From Nodularia sp. NIES-3585 (lineage in GTDB: Bacteria > Cyanobacteriota > Cyanobacteriia > Cyanobacteriales > Nostocaceae): a stretch of DNA of 64,000 nt. The translations under genes and the position numbers were made by a program. The stretch lies in NCBI RefSeq assembly GCF_002218065.1, contig NZ_BDUB01000001.1:1499567-1563566 (forward strand), written 5' to 3'. Under the pieces are notes generated by a model. That model worked only from the letters and a program-made list of their open reading frames with translations, was not told the DNA's origin and did no database searches. Position 1 is the first letter of the stretch. Each line of letters begins with the position of its first letter. Below are positions 52,272 through 62,925 of the stretch, in pieces.

Positions 52272-52766
52272 TTATTTCTGGCCGTTATTTTTTTGACGAC
52301 GAGTTGCAAACCAAGTTTGTAATTGCTGACGACAAGTTGATTCTAAAACCCCTCCCATGACTCGCAGGCGATGATTAGAAGCAGCGCCATCAGGGATATT
52401 AGTAACAGTCCGAATTGCGCCAGTTTTGGGATCGTCCACGCCATATATCAGCATTCCCAAACGTGCTTGTACAATAGCACCTGCACACATCGGACAAGGT
52501 TCTAGGGTGACGTACAGGGTGCATTGATTTAAGCGCCAATTGTCTAAACTTTTAGCAGCTGCTCGCAGAGCCAAGATTTCTGCGTGGGCTGTGGGATCTT
52601 TGTCACGTTCCTTGCGGTTTTCGCCGGACGCAATCAAATTTCCACCTGAATCAATAATCACAGCCCCAACAGGAACTTCACCAGCATCGCCGGCGATTTG
52701 TGCTAAGTCTATAGCGCGACTCATCCATTGTCGATGGATCAAATATTCTGGATATTCAATTAGCAT
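52272..52766 (-). CDS. tadA: tRNA-specific adenosine deaminase
   Basis: 164 residues with the zinc deaminase motifs DPTAHAEILALRAAAKS (His and Glu) and LEPCPMCAGAIVQARLGMLI (two Cys). VGAVIIDSGGNLIASGENRK and GVDDPKTGAIRTVTNIPDG are TadA-specific. It converts A34 to inosine in tRNA-Arg(ACG), an essential step for reading CGN codons. It lies between plsC and grxC on the same strand, with 32 bases to the grxC stop. Confidence 0.94.
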   Translation of the reverse strand: MLIEYPEYLIHRQWMSRAIDLAQIAGDAGEVPVGAVIIDSGGNLIASGENRKERDKDPTAHAEILALRAAAKSLDNWRLNQCTLYVTLEPCPMCAGAIVQARLGMLIYGVDDPKTGAIRTVTNIPDGAASNHRLRVMGGVLESTCRQQLQTWFATRRQKNNGQK

Positions 52767-52798
52767 TTTTCTTTGCTCGTAGTAGCAATTTAGTACAA

Positions 52799-53113
52799 CT
52801 ACGAACTTGAACTTGCTAAAAGTGAGTCGAGTTGAGCTTTTGTATCTAGCTGATAAAGATGATCACAACCACCAATGTGTTGATTATTGATAAAAATCTG
52901 TGGTACTGAACGCCGACCATCGGCACGTTCGGACATTTTGGCTCTCGCTGCTTCGTCACCATCGATTTTGTACTCGGTGAATCTGACACCTTTCCACCAC
53001 AGCAACATCTTGGCACGGATGCAATAAGGGCAGGTTTGCCAAGTGTAGATTTCCACATTGGCTTTGACACGTTCTGGATGGCGACCAAAAAGGGGGTTGA
53101 GAAAATTCAGCAT
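52799..53113 (-). CDS. grxC: Glutaredoxin 3 (dithiol)
   Basis: 104 residues: ANVEIYTWQTCPYCIRAKML with CPYC active site, KGVRFTEYKIDGDEAARAKM, RSVPQIFINNQHIGGCDHLY with the cis-Pro and GG motif. GrxC reduces disulfides with glutathione in the cytoplasm. An N-terminal extension (MLNFLNPLFGRHPERVK) is common in cyanobacterial versions. First gene of the grxC-tadA-plsC minus-strand row. Confidence 0.94.
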   Translation of the reverse strand: MLNFLNPLFGRHPERVKANVEIYTWQTCPYCIRAKMLLWWKGVRFTEYKIDGDEAARAKMSERADGRRSVPQIFINNQHIGGCDHLYQLDTKAQLDSLLASSSS

Positions 53114-53428
53114 ATTTTTTCTTATGGAGTTTTGTTAATTATTTCTAGCCTAGTTGATCAGGGATGGAGTTAACAAAGCATTGCCATACCCAACAATTGC
53201 AGCGATCGCAGTACTGGCAGTACTAGTAAACTAGATTAAGTATGACGGTAGTTATCGAGAAAAATTAATGTAATTGTCATTAAGCGCGGAATTATTGGCA
53301 TTAAGCAGCAAAACTTAACACATCTCCTAGTAGATAGTATTTCCCACGTGTATCCGCCCTTTGGTAGACTTGAAGACTGAAATAGCCAGATAAAAAGACA
53401 TAAGTCAAGCAGTTTAGAGGGTGACTCT
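53114..53428. other. Divergent intergenic region grxC / glpX
   Basis: About 315 bases with promoters expected on both sides. A HIP1 site and a GCAGTACTGGCAGTACTAGT repeat near 53206-53228 are visible. No gene. I cannot assign boxes with confidence. Confidence 0.4.
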
Positions 53429-54466
53429 GTGGAAAATACACTTGGATTAGAGATTATTGAGGTTGTAGAGCAAGCAGCGATCGCTTCCTCAAAGTGGATG
53501 GGCAAAGGCGAAAAGAACATTGCTGACCAAGTAGCAGTGGAAGCCATGCGGGAGCGGATGAACAAAATCTATATGCGCGGACGCATTGTGATTGGTGAAG
53601 GCGAACGCGATGAAGCGCCGATGCTCTACATTGGGGAAGAAGTGGGTATTTGTACCCAACCAGATGCCAAAAACTTCTGTAACCCAGATGAATTAATTGA
53701 AATTGACATTGCTGTTGACCCTTGCGAAGGCACCAACTTGGTTGCTTACGGTCAAAATGGTTCAATGGCAGTTTTGGCAATTTCCGAAAAAGGTGGTTTA
53801 TTTGCTGCGCCTGACTTCTACATGAAGAAACTGGCAGCCCCAGCCCCAGCCCAAGGTTTGGTAGACATTAACAAGTCTGCTACTGAAAACCTGAAAATCC
53901 TCTCTGAGTGCTTAAACCGTTCTATTGAAGAATTGGTAGTTGTGGTCATGGATCGTCCCCGCCACAAAGAACTCATTCAGGAAATTCGCACCGCCGGCGC
54001 GAGAGTCCGACTAATCAGCGATGGTGACGTTTCTGCTGCCATCTCCTGCGCTTTTGGTGGTACTAATATCCATGCTTTGATGGGCATCGGTGCTGCACCA
54101 GAAGGAGTCATCTCTGCTGCGGCTATGCGCTGCTTGGGAGGACATTTCCAAGGGCAACTAATCTATGATCCAGAAGTTGTGCAAACAGGCTTGATTGGCG
54201 AAAGCAGAGAAGGCAATCTCGCCCGGTTGAAGGAAATGGGCATCAATGACCCCGATAAGGTTTACGATGCTAACGAATTAGCCTCTGGCGAAACAGTTCT
54301 ATTTGCTGCTTGCGGTATTACCCCCGGCACTCTCATGAACGGTGTCCGCTTCTTCAACGGTGGTGCAAGGACTCAAAGTTTGGTTATTTCCAACCAGTCT
54401 AAAACAGCCCGTTTTGTTGATACGATCCATTTGTTTGACGATCCCAAGAATCTACAATTGCATTAG
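53429..54466 (+). CDS. glpX: Class II fructose-1,6-/sedoheptulose-1,7-bisphosphatase
   Basis: 345 residues from GTG. GlpX family: [60 protein letters not shown] with metal-binding acids, and [20 protein letters not shown]. In cyanobacteria this dual enzyme works in the Calvin cycle and is essential. It is light/redox regulated in other species. It is followed 240 bases on by hemA, with STRR-like repeats in between. Confidence 0.95.
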   Translation: MENTLGLEIIEVVEQAAIASSKWMGKGEKNIADQVAVEAMRERMNKIYMRGRIVIGEGERDEAPMLYIGEEVGICTQPDAKNFCNPDELIEIDIAVDPCEGTNLVAYGQNGSMAVLAISEKGGLFAAPDFYMKKLAAPAPAQGLVDINKSATENLKILSECLNRSIEELVVVVMDRPRHKELIQEIRTAGARVRLISDGDVSAAISCAFGGTNIHALMGIGAAPEGVISAAAMRCLGGHFQGQLIYDPEVVQTGLIGESREGNLARLKEMGINDPDKVYDANELASGETVLFAACGITPGTLMNGVRFFNGGARTQSLVISNQSKTARFVDTIHLFDDPKNLQLH

Positions 54467-54486
54467 GAATTTAAGGGAGTGGGGAA

Positions 54487-54545
54487 TTTTAGATTTTAGA
54501 TTTTAGATTTTGGATTGAACTTCAATCTAAAATCGCAAATCCAAA
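54487..54545. repeat. Tandem TTTTAGA heptamers and inverted copy
   Basis: Three TTTTAGA units, then GATTTTGGATTGAA and its near-complement TTCAATCTAAAATC and further AATCCAAAATCCAAAATA units. STRR-type array forming a possible long hairpin between glpX and hemA. Confidence 0.8.
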
Positions 54546-54706
54546 ATCCAAAATAGATGGATTGGGTATTGGGGACTGGGGATTGAGATGGAGAATTTTC
54601 TTCCCCCCTGCTCCCTGCTCCCTTTCCTCTTCTCCTCATCCCTGATACGTGTCGAAAATAAACAATAAACAATAATCAAAAATCCATTACCAATTAACGA
54701 TAAATA

Positions 54707-55993
54707 ATGAATATTGCAGTGGTGGGGTTAAGCCATAAAACAGCCCCAGTTGAAATCCGGGAAAAGCTGAGTATTCCAGAACCACAAACTGAAAGTGCGA
54801 TCGCTCATCTGAGCAGCTATCCCCACATTGACGAAGTAGCAATACTTAGCACTTGCAACCGCCTGGAAATTTACATTGTGACCAGTGAAACCGAGCAAGG
54901 CATCAGGGAAGTTACTCAGTTTCTTTCTGAACACAGCAAATTACCAGTGCAGTCTTTGCGTCAACACTTGTTTATGTTGCTCCATGACGATGCAGTTATG
55001 CATATGATGCGCGTAGCTGCTGGGTTAGATAGCTTAGTGCTAGGGGAAGGTCAAATTCTGGCTCAGGTGAAAAATACTCACAAACTGGGACAGCAATATA
55101 ATGGTATAAAAACAGTTCTGAATCGATTATTTAAACAAGCACTGACAGCTGGAAAACGTGTGCGGACGGAAACAAACATTGGTACTGGTGCTGTTTCTAT
55201 CAGTTCGGCGGCTGTGGAGTTGGCACAAATGAAAGCGGCTAATTTAGCAGCTTGTCGAGTCGCAATTATCGGTGCTGGCAAAATGTCACGTTTGTTAGTA
55301 CAACACCTGATTTCTAAAGGTGCTGCACAAATCAGCATTGTGAATCGTTCTCAAGAACGCGCCCAACAATTGGCAAAACTTTATCCCGAAGAGTCTATAC
55401 ATACTCACACTTTATCAGAAATGATGGCGGTGATTGCCGAAAGTGATTTAGTGTTTACTAGCACTTCGGCAACTGAACCAATACTTGACCGCGCCAACTT
55501 AGAAACAGTTTTAGAGTCCAAGCGCTCTTTGATGTTATTTGATATTTCTGTACCGCGGAATGTCCACAGTGACGTGAATGAACTGGCAAATGTGCAAGCC
55601 TTTAACGTAGACGATTTAAAGGCTGTGGTGGCGCAAAACTACGAAAGTCGCCGCAAAATGGCGCAGGAAGCCGAGAAGCTACTAGATGAAGAGGTGGAAG
55701 CTTTTGATGTTTGGTGGCGATCGCTAGAAACTGTGTCTACAATTAGTTGTCTGAGAAATAAAGTTGAAACCATCCGCGAACAAGAATTAGAAAAAGCTTT
55801 GTCTCGATTGGGTTCGGAATTTGCTGAAAAACACCAAGAAGTCATCGAAGCTTTAACACGAGGAATTGTTAATAAGATTCTACATGATCCGATGGTGCAA
55901 TTACGGGCGCAGCAGGATGTGGAGGCCAGACGGCACTGTATGCAAACATTGCAAACGTTATTTAATTTAGACGCAGGCGAGCAATTTAGTTAA
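54707..55993 (+). CDS. hemA: Glutamyl-tRNA reductase
   Basis: 428 residues. The N-terminal catalytic domain has [20 protein letters not shown] and [11 protein letters not shown] with the active Cys. The NADPH domain has [17 protein letters not shown], and the C-terminal dimerisation helix follows. It reduces Glu-tRNA(Glu) to glutamate-1-semialdehyde, the first step to chlorophyll, heme and bilins. The start ATG follows an AT-rich leader; no riboswitch was evident. It is the last gene before the GC-rich sbt block. Confidence 0.96.
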   Translation: MNIAVVGLSHKTAPVEIREKLSIPEPQTESAIAHLSSYPHIDEVAILSTCNRLEIYIVTSETEQGIREVTQFLSEHSKLPVQSLRQHLFMLLHDDAVMHMMRVAAGLDSLVLGEGQILAQVKNTHKLGQQYNGIKTVLNRLFKQALTAGKRVRTETNIGTGAVSISSAAVELAQMKAANLAACRVAIIGAGKMSRLLVQHLISKGAAQISIVNRSQERAQQLAKLYPEESIHTHTLSEMMAVIAESDLVFTSTSATEPILDRANLETVLESKRSLMLFDISVPRNVHSDVNELANVQAFNVDDLKAVVAQNYESRRKMAQEAEKLLDEEVEAFDVWWRSLETVSTISCLRNKVETIREQELEKALSRLGSEFAEKHQEVIEALTRGIVNKILHDPMVQLRAQQDVEARRHCMQTLQTLFNLDAGEQFS

Positions 55994-56119
55994 ATTTTGG
56001 GACATGGGGAATCAAATTATCCCTTTGTCCCCTAATCTCTACTCCCCAATTGTGACATTTCATGACAATACCGAGATTCCCAGTGCTTGAACAGCTTCTT
56101 GCCAAATGGGGTTTTGAGT

Positions 56120-56479
<360 letters not shown>

Positions 56480-56670
56480 CTATGGTGTTGCTTTGAACCC
56501 ACTTTTAATCTTATGCCAAAGATCGGCGAATCCACTACCCTCTGTTGAGAAAGATTGACTCAGATTAGCGGAAGCATTTTATAAAAAACACTTATCCTTT
56601 GGGAAAGCGGGTTCGCCAAGATGCAGTGTTGTGCGGGATGCAGAAGCCAACGGGATCAGAGCAGACTGAA

Positions 56671-56802
56671 CTATAGCGCACCAGCAGCAAAGGTCTTTAT
56701 AGAGGCATCGGACACAGCAGCTGGCTCTGGAGACAAATTAATGACTCCCAAGCCGACTGCGATTGGCAGCGCTATCCAACCCAATTTGCGAAGTGCAGTC
56801 AT
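56671..56802 (-). CDS. 43-residue hydrophobic small protein
   Basis: The ATG at 56802 has a good ribosome site (AGAAGGG six bases upstream). The product MTALRKLGWIALPIAVGLGV and about 23 more residues carries one membrane-type segment and a possible cleavage at PAAVSDA. No family recognised. Base composition matches the GC-rich block, and it lies on the same strand as the decayed sbtB, 200 bases upstream, so it may be a relic of an operon that came with it. Confidence 0.45.
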   Translation of the reverse strand: MTALRKLGWIALPIAVGLGVINLSPEPAAVSDASIKTFAAGAL

Positions 56803-57018
56803 AGAAAACCCTTCTTAATAACAAAAACCTATAGAGAAAATTCTCCGATCGCAATTTACTATTGACCAGATATATATAAGTTTTCTGAAAGTAAAAGGAA
56901 AACTTATGATTTGAATTTGAAATTACTTAGCAGATTCATGTATGGCGATCGCAAATTTGTGCAGATTTAAGGATAGACTTAAGCACATAGAAATTTTGTT
57001 CTTAATAGGTCTTGGTCT

Positions 57019-57150
57019 AGGAATTACTTCGGGAAAGCGACACCTTCGAGCCCAGTTCAGAGAGTGACCACCTCTGAACACCCTGTCGGCGGGTATTCGC
57101 GTAACACCTGTCCTGTAGGGATGAAGCGCTTTATCCTTACTTTTTAAAGC
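57019..57150 (+). promoter_or_regulatory. Structured leader with attenuator-like hairpin before sbtA
   Basis: GTTCAGAG (57055-57062) and CTCTGAAC (57072-57079) form an eight-pair hairpin with nine-base loop. Outside it GCGACA (57037-57042) can pair with TGTCGGC (57084-57090) with one bulge. At 57119-57136 GGATGAAG/CTTTATCC forms a second hairpin followed by TTACTTTTT, resembling a terminator about 55 bases before the sbtA start. The class of RNA is not recognised. An inactive promoter-distal palindrome remains possible. Confidence 0.5.
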
Positions 57151-57202
57151 TCACTTATCACAAGAATCGCTCTTCGTTTAGAGGAGCCGGAAGGAGGTAT
57201 TC

Positions 57203-58766
<1,564 letters not shown>

Positions 58767-58787
58767 ATCGAAAGGACGCAGACCTAA

Positions 58788-58816
58788 AAAGCCGGGGCAT
58801 GACCCCGGCTTTTTAG
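58788..58816 (+). terminator. Rho-independent terminator of sbtAB
   Basis: AAAAAGCCGGGG and CCCCGGCTTTTT are perfect arms around a short CATGA loop, ending in a T-run. It closes the sbtA-sbtB unit 22 bases after the sbtB stop. Confidence 0.93.
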
Positions 58817-58828
58817 TAGCCGTATTTC

Positions 58829-59710
58829 TTGCCTGCGGGACTTGGGTCTCATTTGCAGTCCCTTACGCTCGGCTTTCTGATTGGGTTCATCGGGCGGTAC
58901 ACGTTGTGCATGCTGCCGAACGTCAAAACCGAGGATGGCATTGCGACCGCGGGCTTGTTCGGTGCCGTGAGTGGCTCTACCCTCGCTGCCGCCTTGACGC
59001 TACTGGAAACGCAAGGCATCCCATACGAGCCTTGGGCTGCCGCACTCTATCCCTTCATGGACATCCCAGCGCTCGTGACGGCGATCGTCTTGGCCAGCAT
59101 TTATACCAGCAAGCGGCGCGGTACCGCAGACGAGTATCTCAGCAAGGAGGAGTATCCCAGCAAGCAGGGCATTACCGCACGCGGGTATCCCAGCAAAGAG
59201 CAAGAGCGGGTCAAAATATGGCCCATTGTGAAGGAAAGCCTCCAGGGATCTGCCCTATCGGCACTGCTGCTCGGCCTTGCTCTAGGCCTGCTAACCCAGC
59301 CGGAAAGTGTCTATAAAAGCTTCTACGATCCTCTCTTCCGCGGCCTGCTTTCGGTTCTGATGCTGATAATGGGTATGGAAGCCGCTGCAAGGCTTAAAGA
59401 GCTGCGCCAAGTGGCCCAGTGGTACGCCGTATATGCCTTTGTCGCGCCGCTGCTGCATGGGTTGATCGCCTTCGGTTTCGGCATGATCGCCCACTACACC
59501 ACGCAATTCAGCCTTGGCGGTGTTGTGATCCTGGCTGTCATCGCCGCCTCCAGTTCAGACATCTCAGGTCCGCCTACTTTACGAGCCGGTATCCCGTCGG
59601 CCAATCCCTCCGCCTACATCGGCGCGTCCACAGCTGTCGGCACGCCAGTTGCGCTTGCCTTGGGAATACCGATCTACATCGGACTCGCCCAGGCGCTGAT
59701 GGGCGGCTGA
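58829..59710 (+). pseudogene. Internally deleted second sbtA copy
   Basis: From about 58855 the sequence matches sbtA: LQSLTLGFLIG equals residues 15-25 of SbtA, then FIGRYTLCMLPNVKT joins at residue 86. Sixty residues (26-85, about two to three helices) are missing in frame, and the first dozen codons are not homologous; only a TTG at 58829 could start translation. The rest runs to ...ALGIPIYIGLAQALMGG. It directly follows the sbtAB terminator, with no promoter seen. It is a clear remnant of a duplicated or tandem sbtA, about 80 percent similar by eye to the intact copy. Confidence 0.85.
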
Positions 59711-59769
59711 TCCCGGTGCGGTCGCGGCAAACCGCTATTAATGCTTTACAGCGTTGTTGATGACCGCAG

Positions 59770-59800
59770 TGGGGAGTGGGGAGTGGGGAGTGGGGAGTAG
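59770..59800. repeat. Tandem GGGGAGT heptamers
   Basis: Four copies of GGGGAGT followed by AGGGT. STRR-type array at the right border of the GC-rich sbt block. Confidence 0.85.
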
Positions 59801-59949
59801 GGTAAAAACCTTTGGGTGTCTAACTTTTATGATCAGTTTATGTCCTAACGTCCTTGGCGGTTGCTATATATCGCCATGCTGTTAAATTTTTATAGGACTT
59901 TAGACAAGGCTTAAACCAAGAATCACTAAGGCTTTAGCCCCGTGAGGTT

Positions 59950-60732
59950 TTATATTCCTAAATAAGCTTCTAAGACTTGGGTATTGGTTTGAATTTCTGC
60001 GGGTGTTCCTTCAGCTAAATTCTGACCCTCAGCCATGACCCAAACGCGATCGCACAAAGACATGATCACATCCATGTTATGTTCAATAATCAGGAAGGTC
60101 ATACCGTCTTGGCGGTTCCATTTGAGGATGCGATCGCATATATCATCAATCAATCTTGGATTCACCCCGGCGGCTGGTTCATCTAATAAAATCAACTTGG
60201 GATTGGTCATTAACGCCCGTCCCATTTCCAATAACTTGCGTTGTCCACCAGACAAACCCCCAGCATATTCCTGTGCCTTTTGCGCCAATCCCACAGATTC
60301 TAACAAAGACATTGCTTGTTCTTTGAGTTGTTTTTCTTCCTTAGCAACAATGTGGGGTTTTAACTGCACTTGCCAAAAATTTTCGCCCGTTTGTTTTTGC
60401 GCCGCCAGCAGCATATTATCTAACACCGACAATCGCGAGAGAGTCCGCGCCACCTGAAAGGTGCGTACTAATCCTTGCTGGGCAATTTGATACGATTGTA
60501 ACTGCTGAATTGGTTCCCCGTCGAAAATCACTCGTCCCTGATCTGGGCGAATGAAATTTGAGAGGAGGTTAAACAAAGTAGTTTTACCAGCACCGTTGGG
60601 GCCAATCAAGCCAGTAATACTACCTTTATTCACCTCAATTGTGGCATCCTTGACTGCTTTAATGCCGCCAAAGCTTTTACAAAGTCCAGTAGCGGCTAAC
60701 AATGGAAGTTGGGGTGATTGATTATTTACCAT
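59950..60732 (-). CDS. Branched-chain/neutral amino acid-type ABC transporter ATPase (LivG/NatA-like)
   Basis: 260 residues: Walker A GPNGAGKTTLFNLLSNFI, Q-loop ARTLSRLSVLDN (LivG-type), signature LSGGQRKLLEMGRALMT, Walker B LILLDEPAAGVNPRL and the LivG-specific H-loop IIEHNMDVIMSLCD. It powers import of hydrophobic or neutral amino acids. In Anabaena this would be NatA of the N-I system, whose genes are scattered; that is inference. It is the downstream partner of the LivM-like permease, with a palindromic repeat between. Confidence 0.88.
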   Translation of the reverse strand: MVNNQSPQLPLLAATGLCKSFGGIKAVKDATIEVNKGSITGLIGPNGAGKTTLFNLLSNFIRPDQGRVIFDGEPIQQLQSYQIAQQGLVRTFQVARTLSRLSVLDNMLLAAQKQTGENFWQVQLKPHIVAKEEKQLKEQAMSLLESVGLAQKAQEYAGGLSGGQRKLLEMGRALMTNPKLILLDEPAAGVNPRLIDDICDRILKWNRQDGMTFLIIEHNMDVIMSLCDRVWVMAEGQNLAEGTPAEIQTNTQVLEAYLGI

Positions 60733-60775
60733 AAAAATTTATTTTTACTTAGAGGATGTGTTAAAAGTTTTGGGC

Positions 60776-60917
60776 GACTAGAAGTCGCTACTACACAAAC
60801 AAAGTCCAGCGACCTGGACTAATGAAGAATTAAGGTTTTTAACCCGCGCGGGCGGCCTTCCCTACGGGAAGACGCTTCGAGTCATGTCTGTATAGCCGCG
60901 ACTTCTAGTCGCCAGGG
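60776..60917. mobile_element. Palindromic element with GGCGACTAGAAGTCGC ends
   Basis: Left end GGCGACTAGAAGTCGC (60776-60791) is repeated exactly as its complement near 60902-60917. The inside holds CAAAGTCCAGCGACCTGGAC and GCCTTCCCTACGGGAAGACG hairpins. It belongs to the family of 10526-10619. It separates two transporter genes that are on the same strand and could split or join their transcription. Confidence 0.75.
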
Positions 60918-60932
60918 CTAGTAATAAATTAC

Positions 60933-60962
60933 TAATGACCAATGACTAATGACCAATGACTA
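60933..60962. repeat. STRR heptamer array before the permease stop
   Basis: CTAATGACCAATGACTAATG units directly downstream (minus strand) of the LivM-like stop codon. Confidence 0.85.
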
Positions 60963-60963
60963 A

Positions 60964-62100
60964 TTACTTACCAAGGGTGAGTTCCTCCTTTTTGCCTAAA
61001 ATACCTTGAGGTCGCCAAATCATCAGAATCATCAAAATTAGACCGATAACCATGATGCGAAATGCACCTAATTGGTCAGAAGATAAATTTGTAAAGATTT
61101 TCGGTAAAAATTCTCTGGTTGCAGCATCGTAAGTAAAGAAAATTACCGCGCCTAAGATTGTGCCAATATTATTCCCAGAACCACCTAAAATCACCATAAT
61201 CCAAGCATCAAAGGTGAGTTGTGGTTGGAAATTATCCGGGTAAATGGCGCTAAGTTGCCAAGCGAAGAAAGCGCCAGCCATACCGGCGATCGCACCGCCT
61301 AACATCAGTGATTGTACTTTATACCAAAAAACGTTTTTACCCATAGCTCTAGGGACTTCTTCATCCTCACGGATAGCTTTTAGCACACGTCCCCAAGGCG
61401 ATCGCACCAAAATTTCCAACCGCCAGAAAACAATTGCTAATACCAACAACGCCAACAGCATCAAACCTGCGGCGGGTTTGTAATCATACAAGCCAATCAC
61501 ACCAGAAATATAAATTGCTGCTGTTAATAAAGCGAAGATCATTCCGACTCCTAAGCGCGAAACTAATTCTTGCTTGTTACTGACTCTTTTACTCCCATCA
61601 GCCAACAGAGACTTTTGGGCGGTACGAATCCATCGCCACAATGCAAACAAAGTGATCACAGCCAACAGTGTCAGCAATCCCATCATCACCAGTCTGACAA
61701 ACAAATTGGGGGCTGTGGATAAAGGTATCGGATAACTTTGAACACCAAACGCCCCAGATATCCAGGTATCTTTCACTGGTAATTCTTGATTGTTCACCAC
61801 CAAACGAATTAATTCGCCTACCCCAATGGTGACAATAGCCAGATAATCTTCCCTTAAGCGCAGAGTTGCAAAACCAATAATTAAACCCAACAAGGCTGCT
61901 ACTATTGACCCAATAACTGCTGACAGCAGTAGGGGAACTCCCTGAAAGCTTAACAATACAGTGGTATAAGCGCCCAGAGTCATAAAAGCAATATGACCAA
62001 AGTTAATTAACCCAGTATAGCCCCACTGCAAATTCAGTCCTAAACTAAACAGGGCGAAGATTGTAGTAGAAATTGCTAAAAAGATGAGATATTCAGCCAT
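60964..62100 (-). CDS. Branched-chain/neutral amino acid-type ABC permease (LivM/NatD-like)
   Basis: 378 residues with about nine membrane helices. LGLNLQWGYTGLINFGHIAF is the N-terminal LivM signature, and GRVLKAIREDEEVPRAMGKN is the cytoplasmic EAA-like loop that contacts the ATPase. GGSGNNIGTILGAV and the GILGKKEE tail are also family features. It would form the channel with a LivH/NatC-type partner not in the window. Length is longer than E. coli LivM, as in cyanobacterial NatD-type proteins. Confidence 0.87.
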   Translation of the reverse strand: MAEYLIFLAISTTIFALFSLGLNLQWGYTGLINFGHIAFMTLGAYTTVLLSFQGVPLLLSAVIGSIVAALLGLIIGFATLRLREDYLAIVTIGVGELIRLVVNNQELPVKDTWISGAFGVQSYPIPLSTAPNLFVRLVMMGLLTLLAVITLFALWRWIRTAQKSLLADGSKRVSNKQELVSRLGVGMIFALLTAAIYISGVIGLYDYKPAAGLMLLALLVLAIVFWRLEILVRSPWGRVLKAIREDEEVPRAMGKNVFWYKVQSLMLGGAIAGMAGAFFAWQLSAIYPDNFQPQLTFDAWIMVILGGSGNNIGTILGAVIFFTYDAATREFLPKIFTNLSSDQLGAFRIMVIGLILMILMIWRPQGILGKKEELTLGK

Positions 62101-62141
62101 ACTAATTTAATTCAAATATGCTTTATCCATAACCTTTGTAA

Positions 62142-62164
62142 AGCAGTTCCACCGAACTGCTCTA
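62142..62164. repeat. AGCAGTTC/GAACTGCT hairpin
   Basis: Eight-pair stem with CACC loop, then CTAC and a T-run. It keeps the loop and tail of 25528-25550 with different stem bases, so it is a member of the same hairpin family. It lies between divergent genes and cannot be the terminator of either. Confidence 0.6.
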
Positions 62165-62265
62165 CATTTTTTTACCCCAAGCTTCAGAATCATCTTATCC
62201 TGTGGTTAAGCATTGTTGATTTTTGGGAACAATACTTTTGTGTTTTGGGTAATTTTATCGCTATT

Positions 62266-62463
62266 ATGAACTTACTGAGAATTAGAATTCATCACTTAAT
62301 CGAGCAATTAGGTGACGAAGAATTGCAAAGTGCCTGGGATACTCTCCATGCTTTGCATTGTGACTCTTATATGTCGCAAGCGATACAACAAGCCAAGCAA
62401 TTGCAGCAACCGTGGGATATTTTAACCCATGAAGAAGCGAGGCGAATGTTAGTGTATTTTTAA
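62266..62463 (+). CDS. Putative antitoxin of RelE-type pair
   Basis: 65 residues from ATG 62266 (MNLLRIRIHHLIEQLGDEEL): helical, acidic N-half, QSAWDTLHALHCDSYMSQAI and QQPWDILTHEEARRMLVYF. The frame opens earlier with TTG 62245. It is not a family I can name, but the position directly upstream of a RelE/ParE toxin and the short length suggest an antitoxin. There are 60 bases between it and the toxin. Confidence 0.6.
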   Translation: MNLLRIRIHHLIEQLGDEELQSAWDTLHALHCDSYMSQAIQQAKQLQQPWDILTHEEARRMLVYF

Positions 62464-62523
62464 ATTAGACGCGCTTTCGAGCTAATGTCAGAACACCTAA
62501 AGTTTTGTTAAGGAAACAGAAGA

Positions 62524-62781
62524 GTGAGTTTGGAAGTGCGCTACGCCAGGTCTTTTTTAGTAGACCTGAAGAATTTAGAACCGGTCGTCTACCAACGGGT
62601 ATACGATTTTGTCTTTTTCGAGTTTACTGAAAATATGCCTCTGCATAGTCTCCCAGAACTGCGGTGTCTTGATGATGAGGGCATTTTTCACCGTTTCACG
62701 ATTGATAATTATCTAGTTGGGATTGAAATTAGGGGTGAAATTGTCAAATTCCTACGTGTCATACCTATGCCGGATGTTTAA
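62524..62781 (+). CDS. RelE/ParE-type toxin
   Basis: 85 residues from GTG: LEVRYARSFLVDLKNLEPVV, then LPELRCLDDEGIFHRFTIDN, YLVGIEIRGEIVKFLRVIP, the beta-hairpin core of RelE-fold toxins with a final Arg-containing strand. A ribosome site AAGGAAAC lies upstream. With the preceding gene it forms a typical small toxin-antitoxin pair. Confidence 0.75.
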   Translation: MSLEVRYARSFLVDLKNLEPVVYQRVYDFVFFEFTENMPLHSLPELRCLDDEGIFHRFTIDNYLVGIEIRGEIVKFLRVIPMPDV

Positions 62782-62925
62782 ATTGAGTGGTAAATGTTAA
62801 ATTATGAGCGAGTGTGTGGCTGATGCTCAATACCCAACACTTAAAACTGTATAAGGCTAGGCAGGGATGGCTGTAAGCTTACATTAAACTTGTTTTTGAA
62901 GCAATACTTTATTTGAGATTTCCCT

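Noticed and set aside
57019-57150. Assignment of the sbtA leader to a known riboswitch class
   Set aside because: I compared it from memory with c-di-AMP (ydaO), glutamine (glnA) and guanidine motifs and found no matching core, so only an unclassified structure is claimed.
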